54,806 bases of DNA from Oceanisphaera psychrotolerans (GCF_001870485.1 NZ_MDKE01000018.1:1-54806); one strand, 5' to 3'; positions 18,937 through 35,246 are shown, numbered from the stretch's first letter. Notes: generated by a model from the letters alone, not told the origin. Translations and numbers: made by a program.

Positions 18937-20273
18937 TTCCGCTCAGTCTCGGCCGGCTGGCCCAGGCGTCCGGTGGCGAGCTGCGCGGTGCCGATGGCAC
19001 CATAGCGGCGGTCACCACCGACAGTCGTCAGGCGCTGGCCGACGGTGGCCTGTTCGTGGCCCTGAGTGGCGAACGCTTCGATGGCCATGATTTTGCCGCC
19101 GATGCCGTTGGGCAGGGTGCCACCGCCCTGCTGGTGGAGCGGTGGCTGGAGCTGAGTCTGCCTCAGATCAAGGTTGCCGATACCCGGCTGGCGCTGGGCG
19201 TGCTCGGCGGTCTGGTGCGGGAGCTGAGTTCGGCGCGGGTGCTGGCCATCACCGGCAGCTGTGGCAAGACCACGGTCAAGGAGATGGCGGCGTCCATTCT
19301 GCATCAGAAAGGCAAGGTGCTGGCTACCAGAGGCAATCTCAACAACGAAATCGGCGTGCCCCTGACGCTGTGCGAGCTGACGGCGGATACCGAGTATGCG
19401 GTGGTGGAACTGGGTGCCAATCATATCGGCGAGATCGCCTGGACCAGCTCACTGACAAGGCCCCATGCGGCACTCATCAACAACGTGGAAGCCTCTCACC
19501 TCGAAGGTTTCGGCTCACTCGAAGGGATCGCCAGAGCCAAAGGCGAAATCTACGACGGCCTGGTGGACGGCGGGGTGGCCATTGCCAATGGCGACAGTCC
19601 CTTCTGCGCCTTGTGGCGGCAGCAACATGAGCTGGTGTATTTCGGTGAACAGCGGGAATACCAGGCCCGCCAGATTAGCCTCGACCCCTCGGGATGCGCT
19701 GGTTTTCGTCTGCTGACGCCCCGCGGCGAAGTGGAGGTGCAGTTACCGGTGCCCGGCAAACACAATGTGTCCAATGCTCTGGCGGCTGCGGCCGGCACCG
19801 AGGCGCTGGGGGCGAGTCTGCAGGAGATCGCCGCCGGCCTGAGTCAGTTCGGGTCGCCCAAAGGGAGACTGCAGGTCTGGACGCGACCGGGCCTGACGGT
19901 GCTGGATGATACTTATAATGCCAGCGTCGCGTCGGTGCTGGCGGGCCTGGATACTCTGGCCAGCCTGTCCGGCTACCGCATCTTCGTATTCGGTGACATG
20001 GCGGAGCTGGGTGACTACAGCAAGGAGATGCATATCCGGGTGGGTGAACATGCCCGCAAGCTGGACATCGATTTGGTGTTGACCGTGGGTCGGGACAGCA
20101 GAGATACGGCGAGTGCGGCCCATGGCCGGCACTTCGAACAGAAACAGCAATTGCAGCCCGTTCTTTTTGAGGCGCTGTCACAACATAATAAGGTCGTGGT
20201 TTTGATCAAGGGCGCACGCAGTGCACGGATGGAAGAAATTGTCCGGGCCATTCAGGAGGGGTACCCATGCTAG
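18933..20273 (+). CDS. murF: UDP-MurNAc-tripeptide-D-Ala-D-Ala ligase MurF
   Basis: MurF adds the D-Ala-D-Ala dipeptide to complete the UDP-MurNAc-pentapeptide. The 446-aa product has the Mur-ligase P-loop [11 protein letters not shown] near residue 107, the central [12 protein letters not shown] block and the C-terminal VLDDTYNAS and DMAELGDYS blocks. It overlaps murE by 4 nt and mraY by 7 nt. Confidence 0.97.
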   Translation: MIPLSLGRLAQASGGELRGADGTIAAVTTDSRQALADGGLFVALSGERFDGHDFAADAVGQGATALLVERWLELSLPQIKVADTRLALGVLGGLVRELSSARVLAITGSCGKTTVKEMAASILHQKGKVLATRGNLNNEIGVPLTLCELTADTEYAVVELGANHIGEIAWTSSLTRPHAALINNVEASHLEGFGSLEGIARAKGEIYDGLVDGGVAIANGDSPFCALWRQQHELVYFGEQREYQARQISLDPSGCAGFRLLTPRGEVEVQLPVPGKHNVSNALAAAAGTEALGASLQEIAAGLSQFGSPKGRLQVWTRPGLTVLDDTYNASVASVLAGLDTLASLSGYRIFVFGDMAELGDYSKEMHIRVGEHARKLDIDLVLTVGRDSRDTASAAHGRHFEQKQQLQPVLFEALSQHNKVVVLIKGARSARMEEIVRAIQEGYPC

Positions 20274-21349
20274 TCTGGCTGGCGGAGTGGCTGACCCCCC
20301 ATTTCAGCTTTTTTAACGTTTTTTCCTATCTGACGTTCCGGGCGGTGATTTCCATCCTCACCGGTCTGTTCGTATGCCTGTGGATAGGCCCGCGGCTGAT
20401 CCGCCGGCTGCAGGCGCTGCAGATCGGTCAGGTGGTACGCAACGACGGTCCCGAGTCCCACTTCAGCAAGGCCGGCACCCCGACCATGGGCGGTCTGATG
20501 ATACTGATCGCCATCTTCGTCTCGGTGCTGCTGTGGGCACGGCTGTCCAATCCCTATGTCTGGGTGGTGCTGTTCGTGCTGGGCGCCTTCGGCGCCATCG
20601 GTTTCGTCGATGATTACCGCAAGGTGGTCCGCAAGAACACCGACGGCCTGATCGCACGCTGGAAGTATTTCTGGCAGTCGGCGGCGGCTCTGGCGGCGGC
20701 CATCTTCGTATACTGGATCGCCAAGGATCCGGCCCAGACCCAGCTGGTGGTGCCTTTCTTCAAGGATGTGATGCCCCAGCTTGGCCTGTTGTTTATCGTG
20801 CTCAGTTATTTCGTCATCGTCGGCTCCAGCAATGCGGTCAACCTCACCGATGGTCTGGACGGACTGGCGATCATGCCCACCGTGATGGTGGCAGCAGGCT
20901 TCGCACTGGTGGCCTGGGCCACCGGCAACGTCAATTTTGCCGCCTACCTGCATATTCCCTACGTAGCCCATGCCGGCGAGCTGACCGTGGTCTGTACCGC
21001 CATGGTGGGCGCGGGGCTGGGCTTTCTCTGGTTCAATACCTTTCCGGCCCAGGTGTTCATGGGGGATGTGGGCTCGCTGGCACTGGGGGCGGCACTGGGG
21101 GCCATCGCCGTGCTGGTGCGGCAGGAATTTCTGCTGGTGATCATGGGCGGTATCTTCGTGATCGAAACCCTGTCGGTGATCCTGCAGGTCGGTTCTTACA
21201 AGCTGCGGGGCCAGCGGATTTTCCGCATGGCGCCCATTCATCATCATTACGAGCTCAAGGGCTGGCCCGAGCCGCGGGTGATTGTTCGTTTCTGGATTAT
21301 AACCCTGATGCTGGTGCTGATTGGCCTGGCGACCCTGAAGGTGAGATAA
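20267..21349 (+). CDS. mraY: phospho-MurNAc-pentapeptide transferase MraY
   Basis: MraY transfers phospho-MurNAc-pentapeptide to undecaprenyl phosphate, forming lipid I at the inner membrane. The 360-aa product is a polytopic membrane protein. Its motifs include [17 protein letters not shown] (Mg-binding Asp pair), [13 protein letters not shown] and the histidine-rich loop [11 protein letters not shown]. It lies 4 nt before murD. Confidence 0.97.
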   Translation: MLVWLAEWLTPHFSFFNVFSYLTFRAVISILTGLFVCLWIGPRLIRRLQALQIGQVVRNDGPESHFSKAGTPTMGGLMILIAIFVSVLLWARLSNPYVWVVLFVLGAFGAIGFVDDYRKVVRKNTDGLIARWKYFWQSAAALAAAIFVYWIAKDPAQTQLVVPFFKDVMPQLGLLFIVLSYFVIVGSSNAVNLTDGLDGLAIMPTVMVAAGFALVAWATGNVNFAAYLHIPYVAHAGELTVVCTAMVGAGLGFLWFNTFPAQVFMGDVGSLALGAALGAIAVLVRQEFLLVIMGGIFVIETLSVILQVGSYKLRGQRIFRMAPIHHHYELKGWPEPRVIVRFWIITLMLVLIGLATLKVR

Positions 21350-21353
21350 GCGC

Positions 21354-22664
21354 ATGTTATCCGAGCGTATCCTGATTATTGGGTTGGGGCAGACCGGACT
21401 TTCCTGTCTGCGTTACTGCCTGCAACGGGGCCTCAGCCCCGTGGTGATGGATACCCGGGCCCAGCCTCCGGGGGCAGAGCAAGTGCCCGCAGAGATTGAG
21501 CGGCATTTCGGTGGTCTCGACCTGGCGCCGATACTGGCGGCGGAGCTGGTGGTCGTCAGCCCGGGCCTCGCCCTGGCCACCCCCGAACTGCAGCAGGCGC
21601 TGGCCGCCGGCATCGAGGTGATCGGGGATGTCGAGCTGTTCGTGCGCGAATGCAGGGCTCCCATCGTCGCCATCACCGGCTCCAACGGCAAGAGTACCGT
21701 CACCACTCTGGTGGGCGAGATGGCGGCCGAGGCGGGTATCGAGGTTGGCGTGGGCGGCAATATCGGCACCCCGGCGCTGGATTTGCTGCGGCAGGAAGCA
21801 GAACGGCCGCTGGAGCTGGCGGTGCTGGAGCTGTCGAGCTTTCAGCTGGAAACGACCCCCGGCCTGCGGGCCGGTGCCGCCACCGTGCTCAACATCAGCG
21901 AAGATCACCTGGATCGTTACGACTCTCTGGCTCACTACCGGGATACCAAGCTGGGCATCTATGCCGGAGCAAAGCTTGCGGTCTACAACCGGGAAGACGA
22001 CCAGACCCGGCCGCCGTCGGATGCTGCCGCCGTCAGCTTCGGTCTCGATCAGACCGAATATGGCCGCATGCAGCATCAGGGCGAACTCTGGCTCAGCCGT
22101 TTCGGCGAGCCGGTGCTGCCGGTGTCGGCGCTGAAGATTCTCGGCGCCCACAATCAGCTCAACGCCCTGGCGGCGATGGCGCTGGCGGACCAGGCCGGCA
22201 TTCCCCTTGAGGCTCAGCTCGGGGTGTTGCGTCGCTTCGGTGGCCTGGTGCACCGTTGTCAGTTTGTGGCCGAAAAAAAGGGCGTGCGCTGGATAAACGA
22301 CACCAAGGCCACCAATGTCGGTGCGACCCTGGCCTCCATCGCCGGCATCGGCGAGTCGGTCGCCGGTCGGCTGTGGCTGATCGCCGGCGGTCAGGGCAAG
22401 GGCCAGGATTTCAGTCCGCTGGCTCCCCTGCTGGAGCATGATATTGCCGGCATGGTTTGCTTCGGTCAGGACCGGGCCCGGCTGCTTGAGCTTGCGGCCA
22501 ACACCCATGAGGTGGCGACCCTGGACGAGGCGGTTGCCTGGTGCGCGGCCCAGGCCCGGACCGGTGACTGGGTGCTGCTGGCCCCGGCCTGTGCCAGCCT
22601 GGATATGTATCCCAATTATCAGAAACGGGGCGAGCACTTCATCGCCCTGGTGGAGGCGCTATGA
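21354..22664 (+). CDS. murD: UDP-MurNAc-L-Ala-D-Glu ligase MurD
   Basis: MurD adds D-glutamate to UDP-MurNAc-L-alanine. The 436-aa product has an N-terminal Rossmann-like UDP-binding domain ([14 protein letters not shown]), the P-loop [11 protein letters not shown] near residue 107, ELSSFQLE and NDTKATN. The ATG at 21354 sits 4 nt after mraY, and the stop overlaps the ftsW start (ATGA). Confidence 0.97.
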   Translation: MLSERILIIGLGQTGLSCLRYCLQRGLSPVVMDTRAQPPGAEQVPAEIERHFGGLDLAPILAAELVVVSPGLALATPELQQALAAGIEVIGDVELFVRECRAPIVAITGSNGKSTVTTLVGEMAAEAGIEVGVGGNIGTPALDLLRQEAERPLELAVLELSSFQLETTPGLRAGAATVLNISEDHLDRYDSLAHYRDTKLGIYAGAKLAVYNREDDQTRPPSDAAAVSFGLDQTEYGRMQHQGELWLSRFGEPVLPVSALKILGAHNQLNALAAMALADQAGIPLEAQLGVLRRFGGLVHRCQFVAEKKGVRWINDTKATNVGATLASIAGIGESVAGRLWLIAGGQGKGQDFSPLAPLLEHDIAGMVCFGQDRARLLELAANTHEVATLDEAVAWCAAQARTGDWVLLAPACASLDMYPNYQKRGEHFIALVEAL

Positions 22665-23836
22665 GATGGTGGCCTTCCTTCGGTAGCAGCTGGTTGCTGC
22701 GCCCCTCTCAGGGGCTGATCTACGACCGACAGCTGGTGATACTGTCGCTGTCGCTGATGGCTATTGGCCTGGTGATGGTATCGTCTGCATCCATCGCCGA
22801 GGGCATCAACCTGGGTGACGATCCCTTCTATTTCGTCAAGCGGCACGGTCTTTTTCTGCTGCTCAGCCTGGTGGTATCCGGCTTTATGCTGCAGGTGCCG
22901 ATGGCTCGCTGGCAGCGATTCAACACCGGTTTTCTGGTGCTGGCGATAGTACTGCTGGTGGTGGTACTGGTGGTGGGGCGTGAAATCAACGGCAGTCAGC
23001 GCTGGCTGCCGCTGGGACCGCTTAACGTCCAGCCGGCGGAAATCGCCAAACTGGCGCTGTTTACCTTTCTGGCCGGTTACCTGGTGCGGCGGCAGGACGA
23101 GGTGCGCGGCCAGTGGAAAGGCTTCCTCAAGCCGCTGGCGGTGATGGGGGTGATGTCGGTGCTGCTGCTGAAGCAACCGGATCTGGGTTCGGTGGTCGTG
23201 CTGTTTGTCACCACCCTCGGCATGCTGTTTCTGGCCGGCGCCCGGCTTAGCCAGTTTCTCAGCCTGCTGGCCCTGGGAGCCGGGTTGCTGACCTTCCTGA
23301 TCGTCAGCGCGCCCTACCGTATCCGGCGGGTGACCTCCTTTCTCAATCCCTGGGACGATCCCTTCGGCAGCGGCTATCAGCTGACCCAGTCGTTGATGGC
23401 CTTCGGTCGGGGTGGCTGGTTTGGCGAGGGGCTGGGCAACTCCATTCAGAAGCTTGAGTACCTGCCCGAGGCGCACACCGATTTCGTCTTCGCCATTCTC
23501 GGCGAGGAGCTGGGCTTTACCGGCGTGCTGCTGGTGTTGCTGTTGCAGGCCTGGCTGGCGTTCAAGGCGCTGCATATCGGTCAGAAAGTATTGCTGGGCG
23601 GCCGTCAGTACGAAGGCTATCTGGCCATGGGCATCGGCATCTGGTTCAGCTTCCAGACCGTGGTCAACGTGGGTGCGGCCTCGGGCATGCTGCCCACCAA
23701 GGGCCTGACGCTGCCGCTGGTCAGCTACGGTGGCTCCAGTCTGCTGGTGATCACCACCGCCGTGTGCATCCTGGTGCGCATCGACTTCGAGTGGCGACGG
23801 GATCACATGCAGGCCAGACAGCGGGAGGCAACATGA
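22661..23836 (+). CDS. ftsW: FtsW, septal peptidoglycan glycosyltransferase (SEDS)
   Basis: FtsW is the SEDS-family polymerase of septal peptidoglycan, working with FtsI. The 391-aa polytopic protein begins with a short cytoplasmic segment. It contains the SEDS signatures [45 protein letters not shown] and the C-terminal [19 protein letters not shown]. It overlaps both murD and murG by 4 nt. Confidence 0.97.
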   Translation: MRWWPSFGSSWLLRPSQGLIYDRQLVILSLSLMAIGLVMVSSASIAEGINLGDDPFYFVKRHGLFLLLSLVVSGFMLQVPMARWQRFNTGFLVLAIVLLVVVLVVGREINGSQRWLPLGPLNVQPAEIAKLALFTFLAGYLVRRQDEVRGQWKGFLKPLAVMGVMSVLLLKQPDLGSVVVLFVTTLGMLFLAGARLSQFLSLLALGAGLLTFLIVSAPYRIRRVTSFLNPWDDPFGSGYQLTQSLMAFGRGGWFGEGLGNSIQKLEYLPEAHTDFVFAILGEELGFTGVLLVLLLQAWLAFKALHIGQKVLLGGRQYEGYLAMGIGIWFSFQTVVNVGAASGMLPTKGLTLPLVSYGGSSLLVITTAVCILVRIDFEWRRDHMQARQREAT

Positions 23837-24906
23837 GCGAGAACAAGACCCTGCTGGTGATGGCCGGTGGCACCGGCGGCCATGTCTTTCCCGGGCTGGC
23901 GGTGGCAGACCGGCTGCGGGATCAGGGCTGGGATATTCACTGGCTGGGCACCGCCGAGCGGATGGAAGCTCAGCTGGTACCGAAACACGGTTATCCGTTG
24001 CATACCATCAGTATCGCCGGGGTGCGTGGCAACGGCCTCAAGCGAAAGTTGCTGGCACCCTTCCAGATCCTGAAGGCGGTCTGTCAGGCGCGGCGAGTGT
24101 TGCGTCAGGTCAGGCCTCAGGTGGTGCTGGGCATGGGCGGCTTTGCCGCCGGCCCCGGAGGCGTGGCGGCAAGACTGGCGGGTATTCCGCTGGTATTGCA
24201 CGAGCAGAATGCCGCCGCCGGGCTGACCAACCGCCTGCTGGCGCGAATTGCGACCCGGGTGTTGATGGCGTTTCCCGGTGCCTTCGCCGACGGCGGCAAT
24301 ACCGCCGTGGTCGGCAACCCGGTGCGCCCGGAAGTGCTGGCGTTGCCGGTACCGGCCGAACGCATCTCCACCGGGCCTCAGCCGCTACGGCTGCTGGTGG
24401 TGGGCGGCAGTCTGGGCGCCAGAATATTGAACGAAACCGTGCCCGCGGCGGTGGCTCGGGCCGGCAACATAGCGGTGCGTCATCAAACCGGCAAGGGCAA
24501 CGCCGAGGCGGTGCGCGAGGCTTATCAGGCGCTCGGCATCGAGGCCGAGGTGAGCGACTTTATCGACGACATGGCGGCGGCGTACGGCAGCGCGGATCTG
24601 GTGCTCTGCCGGGCCGGGGCGCTGACGGTGTCGGAAGTGGCCGCCGCCGGCGTGGGGGCGTTATTTGTTCCTCTACCCCATGCGGTGGATGACCATCAGA
24701 CCCGGAATGCCCGCTCGCTGTCCGACAGCGGCGCGGCATTGTTGTTGCCCCAGTCCGAATTGAATGCGGAAGGGCTGGCTGCGCAATTACAGCAACTGGC
24801 CGCGAACAGGGAACAGCTGCTGGCGATGGCCAGTCAGGCCCGGTCGCTGGCGATTACCGATGCCGCGGAGCGGGTGGCCGAGTGCCTGCGCGCCGTGGCG
24901 AAATAA
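23833..24906 (+). CDS. murG: MurG, lipid II-forming GlcNAc transferase
   Basis: MurG transfers GlcNAc to lipid I to form lipid II at the cytoplasmic membrane face. The 357-aa product has the GT-B fold with the N-terminal loop [44 protein letters not shown] and the C-terminal nucleotide-sugar site [11 protein letters not shown]...[10 protein letters not shown]. The ATG at 23833 follows GGGAGG and overlaps ftsW. Confidence 0.97.
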   Translation: MSENKTLLVMAGGTGGHVFPGLAVADRLRDQGWDIHWLGTAERMEAQLVPKHGYPLHTISIAGVRGNGLKRKLLAPFQILKAVCQARRVLRQVRPQVVLGMGGFAAGPGGVAARLAGIPLVLHEQNAAAGLTNRLLARIATRVLMAFPGAFADGGNTAVVGNPVRPEVLALPVPAERISTGPQPLRLLVVGGSLGARILNETVPAAVARAGNIAVRHQTGKGNAEAVREAYQALGIEAEVSDFIDDMAAAYGSADLVLCRAGALTVSEVAAAGVGALFVPLPHAVDDHQTRNARSLSDSGAALLLPQSELNAEGLAAQLQQLAANREQLLAMASQARSLAITDAAERVAECLRAVAK

Positions 24907-24920
24907 AACGAGAGAATGGC

Positions 24921-27297
<2,377 letters not shown>

Positions 27298-27298
27298 T

Positions 27299-28066
27299 AT
27301 GGCCTCTGTTACGACCCGTACCCGGCTGGCCTTTATCGGCGGACTGACCTTTTTCCTGGCGGTGCTGTCGGCGCTGCTGTGGGGGCTGTGGCTGCTGGTG
27401 ATGTGGATGACGGCAGCCAACCAGGTACCGGTCAACAGCCTGATGATTCAGGGGGAGCACCGCTATCTCAGCCGGGAAGAAGTACGGCAATCGGTGCTGG
27501 CATTGCCGGAAGTCGGTAATTTCTTCACCCTGGAGGTGGATCGGGTGCAGCAGCAGTTACAGTCGCTGCCCTGGGTGTATCAGTCATCGGTACGCAAGCA
27601 GTGGCCCGACATACTGCGGGTTTATATTGTGGAACAGCCCGTGGCGGCGCAGTGGAACCAGGATGCCATGGTGAATACCCACGGCGAGATTTTCAGGACC
27701 CGTCATGATGATCCGGAACTGGTGTCCCTGTCGGGACCCGATGAAGAGTCGGGCCGGGTACTGGATGAATACCGGGAGTTGCAGCAGCTGCTGCAGCCGA
27801 ACGGTTACCGGATCGAGCGGGTGCATCTGACCCCTCGCCGTTCCTGGGAACTGACCCTGGCGGGAGGGGTGAAGCTGTTGCTGGGCCGCGAGGATGTCGA
27901 GGCTCGCTTACAACGATTTATTGATGTCTATCCGGGCATTGCTGAGCGGGAGCGAGTGGCTTATCTCGACCTGCGCTACGATACCGGGCTGGCAGTGGGA
28001 TGGAAGCAGGACGAAGAGACTGATAATGACAAAAAGCGCGGAACGAAATCTAATCGTCGGGCTTGA
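27299..28066 (+). CDS. ftsQ: cell division protein FtsQ
   Basis: FtsQ is a bitopic divisome protein; with FtsL and FtsB it links early and late division proteins. The 255-aa product has one N-terminal membrane helix (about residues 12-38). A periplasmic POTRA domain follows (VNSLMIQGEHRYLSREEVRQ), then the FtsQ beta domain (LPWVYQSSVRKQWPDILRVY; EQPVAAQWN). Its 3' end overlaps ftsA by 41 nt. Confidence 0.94.
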   Translation: MASVTTRTRLAFIGGLTFFLAVLSALLWGLWLLVMWMTAANQVPVNSLMIQGEHRYLSREEVRQSVLALPEVGNFFTLEVDRVQQQLQSLPWVYQSSVRKQWPDILRVYIVEQPVAAQWNQDAMVNTHGEIFRTRHDDPELVSLSGPDEESGRVLDEYRELQQLLQPNGYRIERVHLTPRRSWELTLAGGVKLLLGREDVEARLQRFIDVYPGIAERERVAYLDLRYDTGLAVGWKQDEETDNDKKRGTKSNRRA

Positions 28067-29282
28067 TATCGGCACGGCTAAGGTCACAGCCCTGGTTGGG
28101 GAAGTGTTACCGGACGGCGATCTGAACATCATCGGGCTCGGCAGCCATTCCTCCAAGGGGATGGACAAGGGGGGCGTCAACGACCTCGAATCTGTGGTCA
28201 AGTCGCTGAAACGGGCGGTGGATGAAGCCGAGATGATGGCGGATTGCCAGATCACCTCTGTCTATCTGGGCCTGTCGGGCAAGCATATCGAATGCCGTAA
28301 CGAAACCGGCATGGTGCCGATTTCGGACGAGGAAGTGACCCAGGAAGACGTGGACAACGTGATCCATACCGCCAAGTCGGTACGGCTGTCCGATGAACAC
28401 CGGGTGCTGCATGTGTTGCCCCAGGAGTTCTCCATCGACTTCCAGGAAGGGATCAAGAATCCCATCGGCCTGTCGGGAGTGCGTATGCACGCCAAGGTGC
28501 ACCTGATCACCTGCCACAACGACATGGCTCGCAACATCGAAAAATGTGTAGAACGACTGGGCCTGCGAGTAGACCAGCTTATTTTCAGCGCGCTGGCATC
28601 CAGTTATGCGGTGCTGACCGATGACGAGAAAGAGCTGGGTGTATGCGTAGTTGATATCGGCGGCGGCACCATGGACATGGCGTTGTTCACCGGCGGAGCC
28701 TTGCGTCATACCAAGGTGATCCCCTATGCGGGCAGCACGGTCACCAGCGACATCGCCTACGCCTTCGGTACGCCGCCGCTCGACGCGGAAGCGATCAAGG
28801 TGCGCCATGGCGGTGCCTTCAGCCGGCTGGTCAGCAAGGAAGACACCATCGAAGTACCCAGTGTGGGAGGACGCCCGGCTCGCAGTCTGCAGCGACAGAC
28901 CCTGGCCGAGGTGATCGAACCGCGCTACAGCGAACTGCTCGGCATGATCAATCAGGAGCTGAGCAAGGTGCAGGGCGAGCTGAAAAAGGCCGGGGTCAAG
29001 CATCAGCTTGCTGCCGGCCTGGTCCTGACCGGTGGTGCGGCACAGATAGAAGGCCTGGTGGAATGCGCCGAGCAGATCTTCCAGTGCCAGGTGCGTATCG
29101 GCCAACCGGACGGGGTCAAGGGCTTATCGGATTATGTTGAAACACCGGTGTACTCCACCGCCGTCGGCTTGTTGCACTACGGCAAGGAGCATCAGTCGAT
29201 GCCTCAACAGGACTACAACAACAAGTCCAGTGTCGCCGGGCTGTTCAAGCGGGTCGGTAACTGGTTGCGTGGCGAATTTTAA
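28026..29282 (+). CDS. ftsA: cell division protein FtsA
   Basis: FtsA is an actin-like ATPase that tethers FtsZ to the membrane. The 418-aa product has actin-family phosphate loops LIVGLDIGTAKVTALVG and VVDIGGGTMDMALF, the adenosine motif VLTGGAAQIEGL, and a C-terminal amphipathic helix (GLFKRVGNWLRGEF), the membrane-targeting sequence. The start at 28026 lies within the ftsQ end; an upstream extension has no homology. Confidence 0.96.
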   Translation: MTKSAERNLIVGLDIGTAKVTALVGEVLPDGDLNIIGLGSHSSKGMDKGGVNDLESVVKSLKRAVDEAEMMADCQITSVYLGLSGKHIECRNETGMVPISDEEVTQEDVDNVIHTAKSVRLSDEHRVLHVLPQEFSIDFQEGIKNPIGLSGVRMHAKVHLITCHNDMARNIEKCVERLGLRVDQLIFSALASSYAVLTDDEKELGVCVVDIGGGTMDMALFTGGALRHTKVIPYAGSTVTSDIAYAFGTPPLDAEAIKVRHGGAFSRLVSKEDTIEVPSVGGRPARSLQRQTLAEVIEPRYSELLGMINQELSKVQGELKKAGVKHQLAAGLVLTGGAAQIEGLVECAEQIFQCQVRIGQPDGVKGLSDYVETPVYSTAVGLLHYGKEHQSMPQQDYNNKSSVAGLFKRVGNWLRGEF

Positions 29283-29342
29283 TCTTGGCACTATTTAATA
29301 CAGAAGATAGTAAGTAACCAAGAGCAAAGCGGAGAGAGCCTT

Positions 29343-30484
29343 ATGTTTGAACTTATGAATGATCACGAGCAGGAAGCCGTCATTAAAGTGATTGGCGTAG
29401 GTGGCGGTGGTGGTAATGCCGTCGAGCACATGGTGCGTGAAAACCTGGAAGGCGTGGAGTTTCTGGCCATCAATACCGATGCCCAGGCCCTGCGTAATTC
29501 CAGTGCCAACCGCACCCTGCAGGTAGGCGGTGATATCACCAAGGGGCTGGGTGCCGGTGCCAATCCGGAAGTCGGCCGGGACGCGGCGCTGGAAGATAAG
29601 GATGCCATCCGCGATCTGCTGGACGGCGCCGACATGGTGTTCATTGCCGCCGGTATGGGCGGTGGTACCGGGACCGGTGCCGCTCCGGTGGTGGCGGAAG
29701 TGGCCAAGGAGCTGGGGATTCTCACCGTGGCGGTGGTCACCAAACCCTTTGCTTCGAAGGCAAGAAGCGGATGAACTATGCCCAGCAGGGCATCAACGAG
29801 CTGGCCAAGCATGTCGACTCCCTGATCACCATCCCCAACGACAAACTGCTGAAAGTGCTGGGTCGGGGCATCTCCCTGCTGGACGCCTTCAAGGCTGCCA
29901 ACAACGTGCTGCTGGGTGCGGTACAGGGCATTGCCGAGCTGATCACCCGTCCGGGCCTGATCAACGTCGACTTTGCCGACGTGCGCACCGTGATGCGTGA
30001 AATGGGTACAGCCATGATGGGTACCGGCAGCGCGACCGGGGAAGACAGAGCGGAAGAGGCGGCCGAAAAAGCCATCTCCAGCCCGCTGCTGGAAGACGTG
30101 GATCTGGCGGGTGCCCGCGGCATCCTGGTCAACATTACCGCCGGTCTGGACATGACCATCGAAGAATTCGAAACCGTGGGTAATGCGGTCAAGGCCTTCG
30201 CGTCCGAAAACGCCACCGTGGTGGTGGGTACCGTACTGGATCCGGAAATCAGCGACGAACTGCGGGTGACCGTGGTGGCCACCGGTATCGGTGCCGAGCG
30301 CAAGCCGGACATCACCCTGGTCAAGTCCGGCACCAGCAACCGTGATGACAACGGCATGCGCCGGGTGGATACGCCACGGGAAGAGCAGTCTGGCAAGCTG
30401 GTGGTCAATGCCGATGCTACCCAGGCCAAGTCCGATATGGATTACCTGGATATACCGGCGTTTCTGCGCAAGCAGGCCGACTGA
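29343..30484 (+). CDS. ftsZ: cell division protein FtsZ (frameshifted in this assembly)
   Basis: FtsZ is the tubulin-like GTPase that forms the division ring. The nucleotide motif [12 protein letters not shown] is near residue 107. The C-terminal peptide [12 protein letters not shown], which binds FtsA and ZipA, is intact. The frame breaks near 29750: CCCTTTGCTTCGAAGG lacks a G, and adding it gives the conserved [19 protein letters not shown]. Repaired length is 380 aa, typical. Because FtsZ is essential and everything on both sides is conserved, this is very probably a sequencing error. It is preceded by AGCGGAGAG, with a 60-bp gap after ftsA. Confidence 0.96.
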
Positions 30485-30497
30485 GAAAGGCTCTCAA

Positions 30498-30526
30498 TTG
30501 GCGATGGCGGATTATTGTGCTAACAT
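30498..30526 (+). promoter_or_regulatory. candidate lpxC promoter
   Basis: TTGGCG (30498-30503), a 17-nt spacer and TAACAT (30521-30526) lie about 55 nt upstream of lpxC, inside the ftsZ-lpxC gap. In E. coli lpxC also has its own promoter. No terminator is seen after ftsZ, so read-through is likely as well. Confidence 0.5.
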
Positions 30527-30581
30527 ATCGGACCATTTGAATTCGGTTCGAATCGGGCCCTTTTGACTTGCGGATAACCTT

Positions 30582-31505
30582 ATGATTAGACAACGAACTT
30601 TGAAAAATACCGTGCAAGCCACCGGAATCGGTCTGCACTCCGGCCACAAGGTGCAAATGACATTTGTACCGGCGCCGGCCAACACAGGTATTGTGTTTCG
30701 TCGTACCGATCTGGACCCGCAGGTCGATATTCGCGCCGATGCCGCCCTGGTCCGGGACACCATGCTCTGCACTGCTCTGGTCAACGAGCAGGGAGTCCGG
30801 GTCTCGACCATCGAGCACCTCTCTGCCGCCCTGGCGGGACTGGGTATCGACAACCTTGTTATCGAGGTCGACGCCCCCGAGGTGCCGGTGATGGACGGCA
30901 GTTCACATCCCTTTATCTACCTGCTGCAGTCCGGTGGAATCCGCGAGTTGAACGCGCTCAAACGCTTCATTCGCATCAAGAAGCCGGTACGGGTAGAAGA
31001 CGGCGACAAGTGGGCGGAGTTCCTGCCTTATCGCGGCGGTTTCAAGATGGATCTGACCATCGACTTCAAGCACCCGGTGTTTGAAGGTCAAAGTCAGCAT
31101 CTGGTGCTGGACTTTTCCGGTGCCTCCTTCGTCAAGGAACTGAGCCGGGCGCGGACCTTCGGGTTTATGCGGGATATCGAATATCTGCACTCCCAGAATC
31201 TGGCGCTGGGCGGCAGCCTGGAAAACGCCGTGGTGCTGGACGAATACAAGGTGCTGAACGACGATGGCCTGCGTTACCCCAACGAATTCGTCAAGCACAA
31301 GATGCTGGATGCCATCGGTGATCTCTACATGTGCAATCACAGCATCCTGGGTGAGTTCCGCGCCTACAAGACCGGCCATGCCATGAACAACACTCTGCTG
31401 CGGGCCATGCTGGCCGATGCCGAGTCCTGGGAAGTGGTTACCTTCGGTGAGCAGGGTGCCGAGTCGCCCATCCGTTACTACGATACCGCGTTCAGCCCCG
31501 CCTGA
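30582..31505 (+). CDS. lpxC: UDP-3-O-acyl-GlcNAc deacetylase LpxC
   Basis: LpxC catalyses the committed zinc-dependent step of lipid A synthesis. The 307-aa product starts [21 protein letters not shown]. It has the zinc and catalytic blocks [17 protein letters not shown] and [15 protein letters not shown], and the general base histidine near the end ([11 protein letters not shown]). It closes the dcw block and ends at a strong terminator. The C-terminus ([14 protein letters not shown]) could be read by FtsH in the enteric manner, but the terminal sequence differs. Confidence 0.97.
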   Translation: MIRQRTLKNTVQATGIGLHSGHKVQMTFVPAPANTGIVFRRTDLDPQVDIRADAALVRDTMLCTALVNEQGVRVSTIEHLSAALAGLGIDNLVIEVDAPEVPVMDGSSHPFIYLLQSGGIRELNALKRFIRIKKPVRVEDGDKWAEFLPYRGGFKMDLTIDFKHPVFEGQSQHLVLDFSGASFVKELSRARTFGFMRDIEYLHSQNLALGGSLENAVVLDEYKVLNDDGLRYPNEFVKHKMLDAIGDLYMCNHSILGEFRAYKTGHAMNNTLLRAMLADAESWEVVTFGEQGAESPIRYYDTAFSPA

Positions 31506-31514
31506 GCCTACTGA

Positions 31515-31549
31515 AAACACGCCGGCATCCTCTCCGCGCCGGCGTGTTT
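31515..31549 (+). terminator. Rho-independent terminator after lpxC
   Basis: AAACACGCCGGC (31515-31526) pairs perfectly over 12 bp with GCCGGCGTGTTT (31538-31549), followed by a T-rich tract (CCTTTTCTCTT). It marks the end of dcw transcription. Confidence 0.88.
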
Positions 31550-31574
31550 CCTTTTCTCTTCTGCAGTGTGAATT

Positions 31575-32426
31575 ATGACCCATCCCGCAGCGCTTGCCGG
31601 CGCCAAGACCAGAGCTTCCCGGTTCGGTTATCGGCTGTTTGTGCTCCTGACACTACTGCAACTGCCGGTAATACTGTATCTGTACAGCCAGTGGCAAAAC
31701 ACCCAGCAGCAGCAGCGACAACTCAGCCAGCAGCTTGAGCAGCAGCAGCGCAGTCAGCAACAGCAACTCGGCCGTATCGGTCAGCGCCTGGGACAACTGC
31801 AGGCCGAGCTCAGTCAGCTGAGTGTGGTGGGGCAACGGTTGGTCAAAGACTACGATCTGGTCGATGAACTGCCACTGCAGCGGCTCGATGCCAACCTGCT
31901 TCAGCGTCCCTTCAACGGCTTTGCCGATTTGCATCTGGCCCTGACCCAGATGTCGGAGCAGGCACGGGAATACGGCATGACGCTGACGGCCCTTGAATCT
32001 CTGCTGCTGAATCTCCATATAAACGAAATTACCCAGATTCAGGGACACCCGGTACCGGGACACAGCCGGATGAGCTCTACCTTCGGCCAACGCCGGGATC
32101 CTTTTACCGGGCGCACCCGCTGGCATCGCGGACTGGATTTTTCCGGCAAGCGGGGTCAGCCGGTCGCGGCAACGGCGGCCGGCGTGGTCAGCGTGGTCGA
32201 ACAGCACCCGGAGTTTGGCGGCCTGGTCGAGATAAATCATGGCCGGGGCTGGATAACCCGGTATGCTCATCTGGATACTCAGCTGGTTCAGGTGGGTGAA
32301 CGTGTCGACAAGGGGCAGCATGTTGCCCTGATGGGGCGAACTGGTCGGGCGACCGGCGTCCATTTGCATTACGAAGTATTAAAAGGGAATAAACAGCTGG
32401 ATCCGGCCCGTTTCTTGCCCAACTAG
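31575..32426 (+). CDS. M23 (LytM-type) peptidase with coiled coil, between lpxC and secA
   Basis: The 283-aa product has one N-terminal membrane helix (about residues 18-38) and then a glutamine-rich coiled coil (about 40-80, [15 protein letters not shown] and similar). The C-terminal LytM domain (about 160-275) keeps the zinc and catalytic residues: HRGLDFSG (HxxxD) and HLHYEV (HxH). It should therefore be an active periplasmic peptidoglycan endopeptidase, unlike the degenerate EnvC/NlpD domains. It sits where E. coli has secM, between lpxC and secA, a place also used by M23 genes in some other gammaproteobacteria. Its substrate and any division role are inference. Confidence 0.88.
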   Translation: MTHPAALAGAKTRASRFGYRLFVLLTLLQLPVILYLYSQWQNTQQQQRQLSQQLEQQQRSQQQQLGRIGQRLGQLQAELSQLSVVGQRLVKDYDLVDELPLQRLDANLLQRPFNGFADLHLALTQMSEQAREYGMTLTALESLLLNLHINEITQIQGHPVPGHSRMSSTFGQRRDPFTGRTRWHRGLDFSGKRGQPVAATAAGVVSVVEQHPEFGGLVEINHGRGWITRYAHLDTQLVQVGERVDKGQHVALMGRTGRATGVHLHYEVLKGNKQLDPARFLPN

Positions 32427-32432
32427 AGTTCG

Positions 32433-32454
32433 GCCCCACTCGGGGTTTTATTTT
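32433..32454 (+). terminator. weak terminator between the M23 gene and secA
   Basis: CCCC-ACTC-GGGG with TTTTATTTT after it. The stem is short, so read-through into secA is likely. I see no SecM-like arrest peptide in the 50-bp gap. Confidence 0.45.
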
Positions 32455-32476
32455 CCATCATCATTATTGGCCCAAC

Positions 32477-35197
<2,721 letters not shown>

Positions 35198-35221
35198 ACG
35201 CTTTTTCTGCCGGCCATCCGA

Positions 35222-35246
35222 ACCGCCCCCCCGGGGCGGTTTTTTT
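35222..35246 (+). terminator. Rho-independent terminator after secA
   Basis: ACCGCCCC (35222-35229) and GGGGCGGT (35233-35240) form an 8-bp stem around CCC, followed by a T-run. Confidence 0.9.

Noticed and set aside
29283-29342. ftsZ-proximal promoter in the ftsA-ftsZ gap (TTGGCA ... TAGTAA)
   Set aside because: Spacing is 17 nt but the -10 matches poorly, so it was not listed as a feature.
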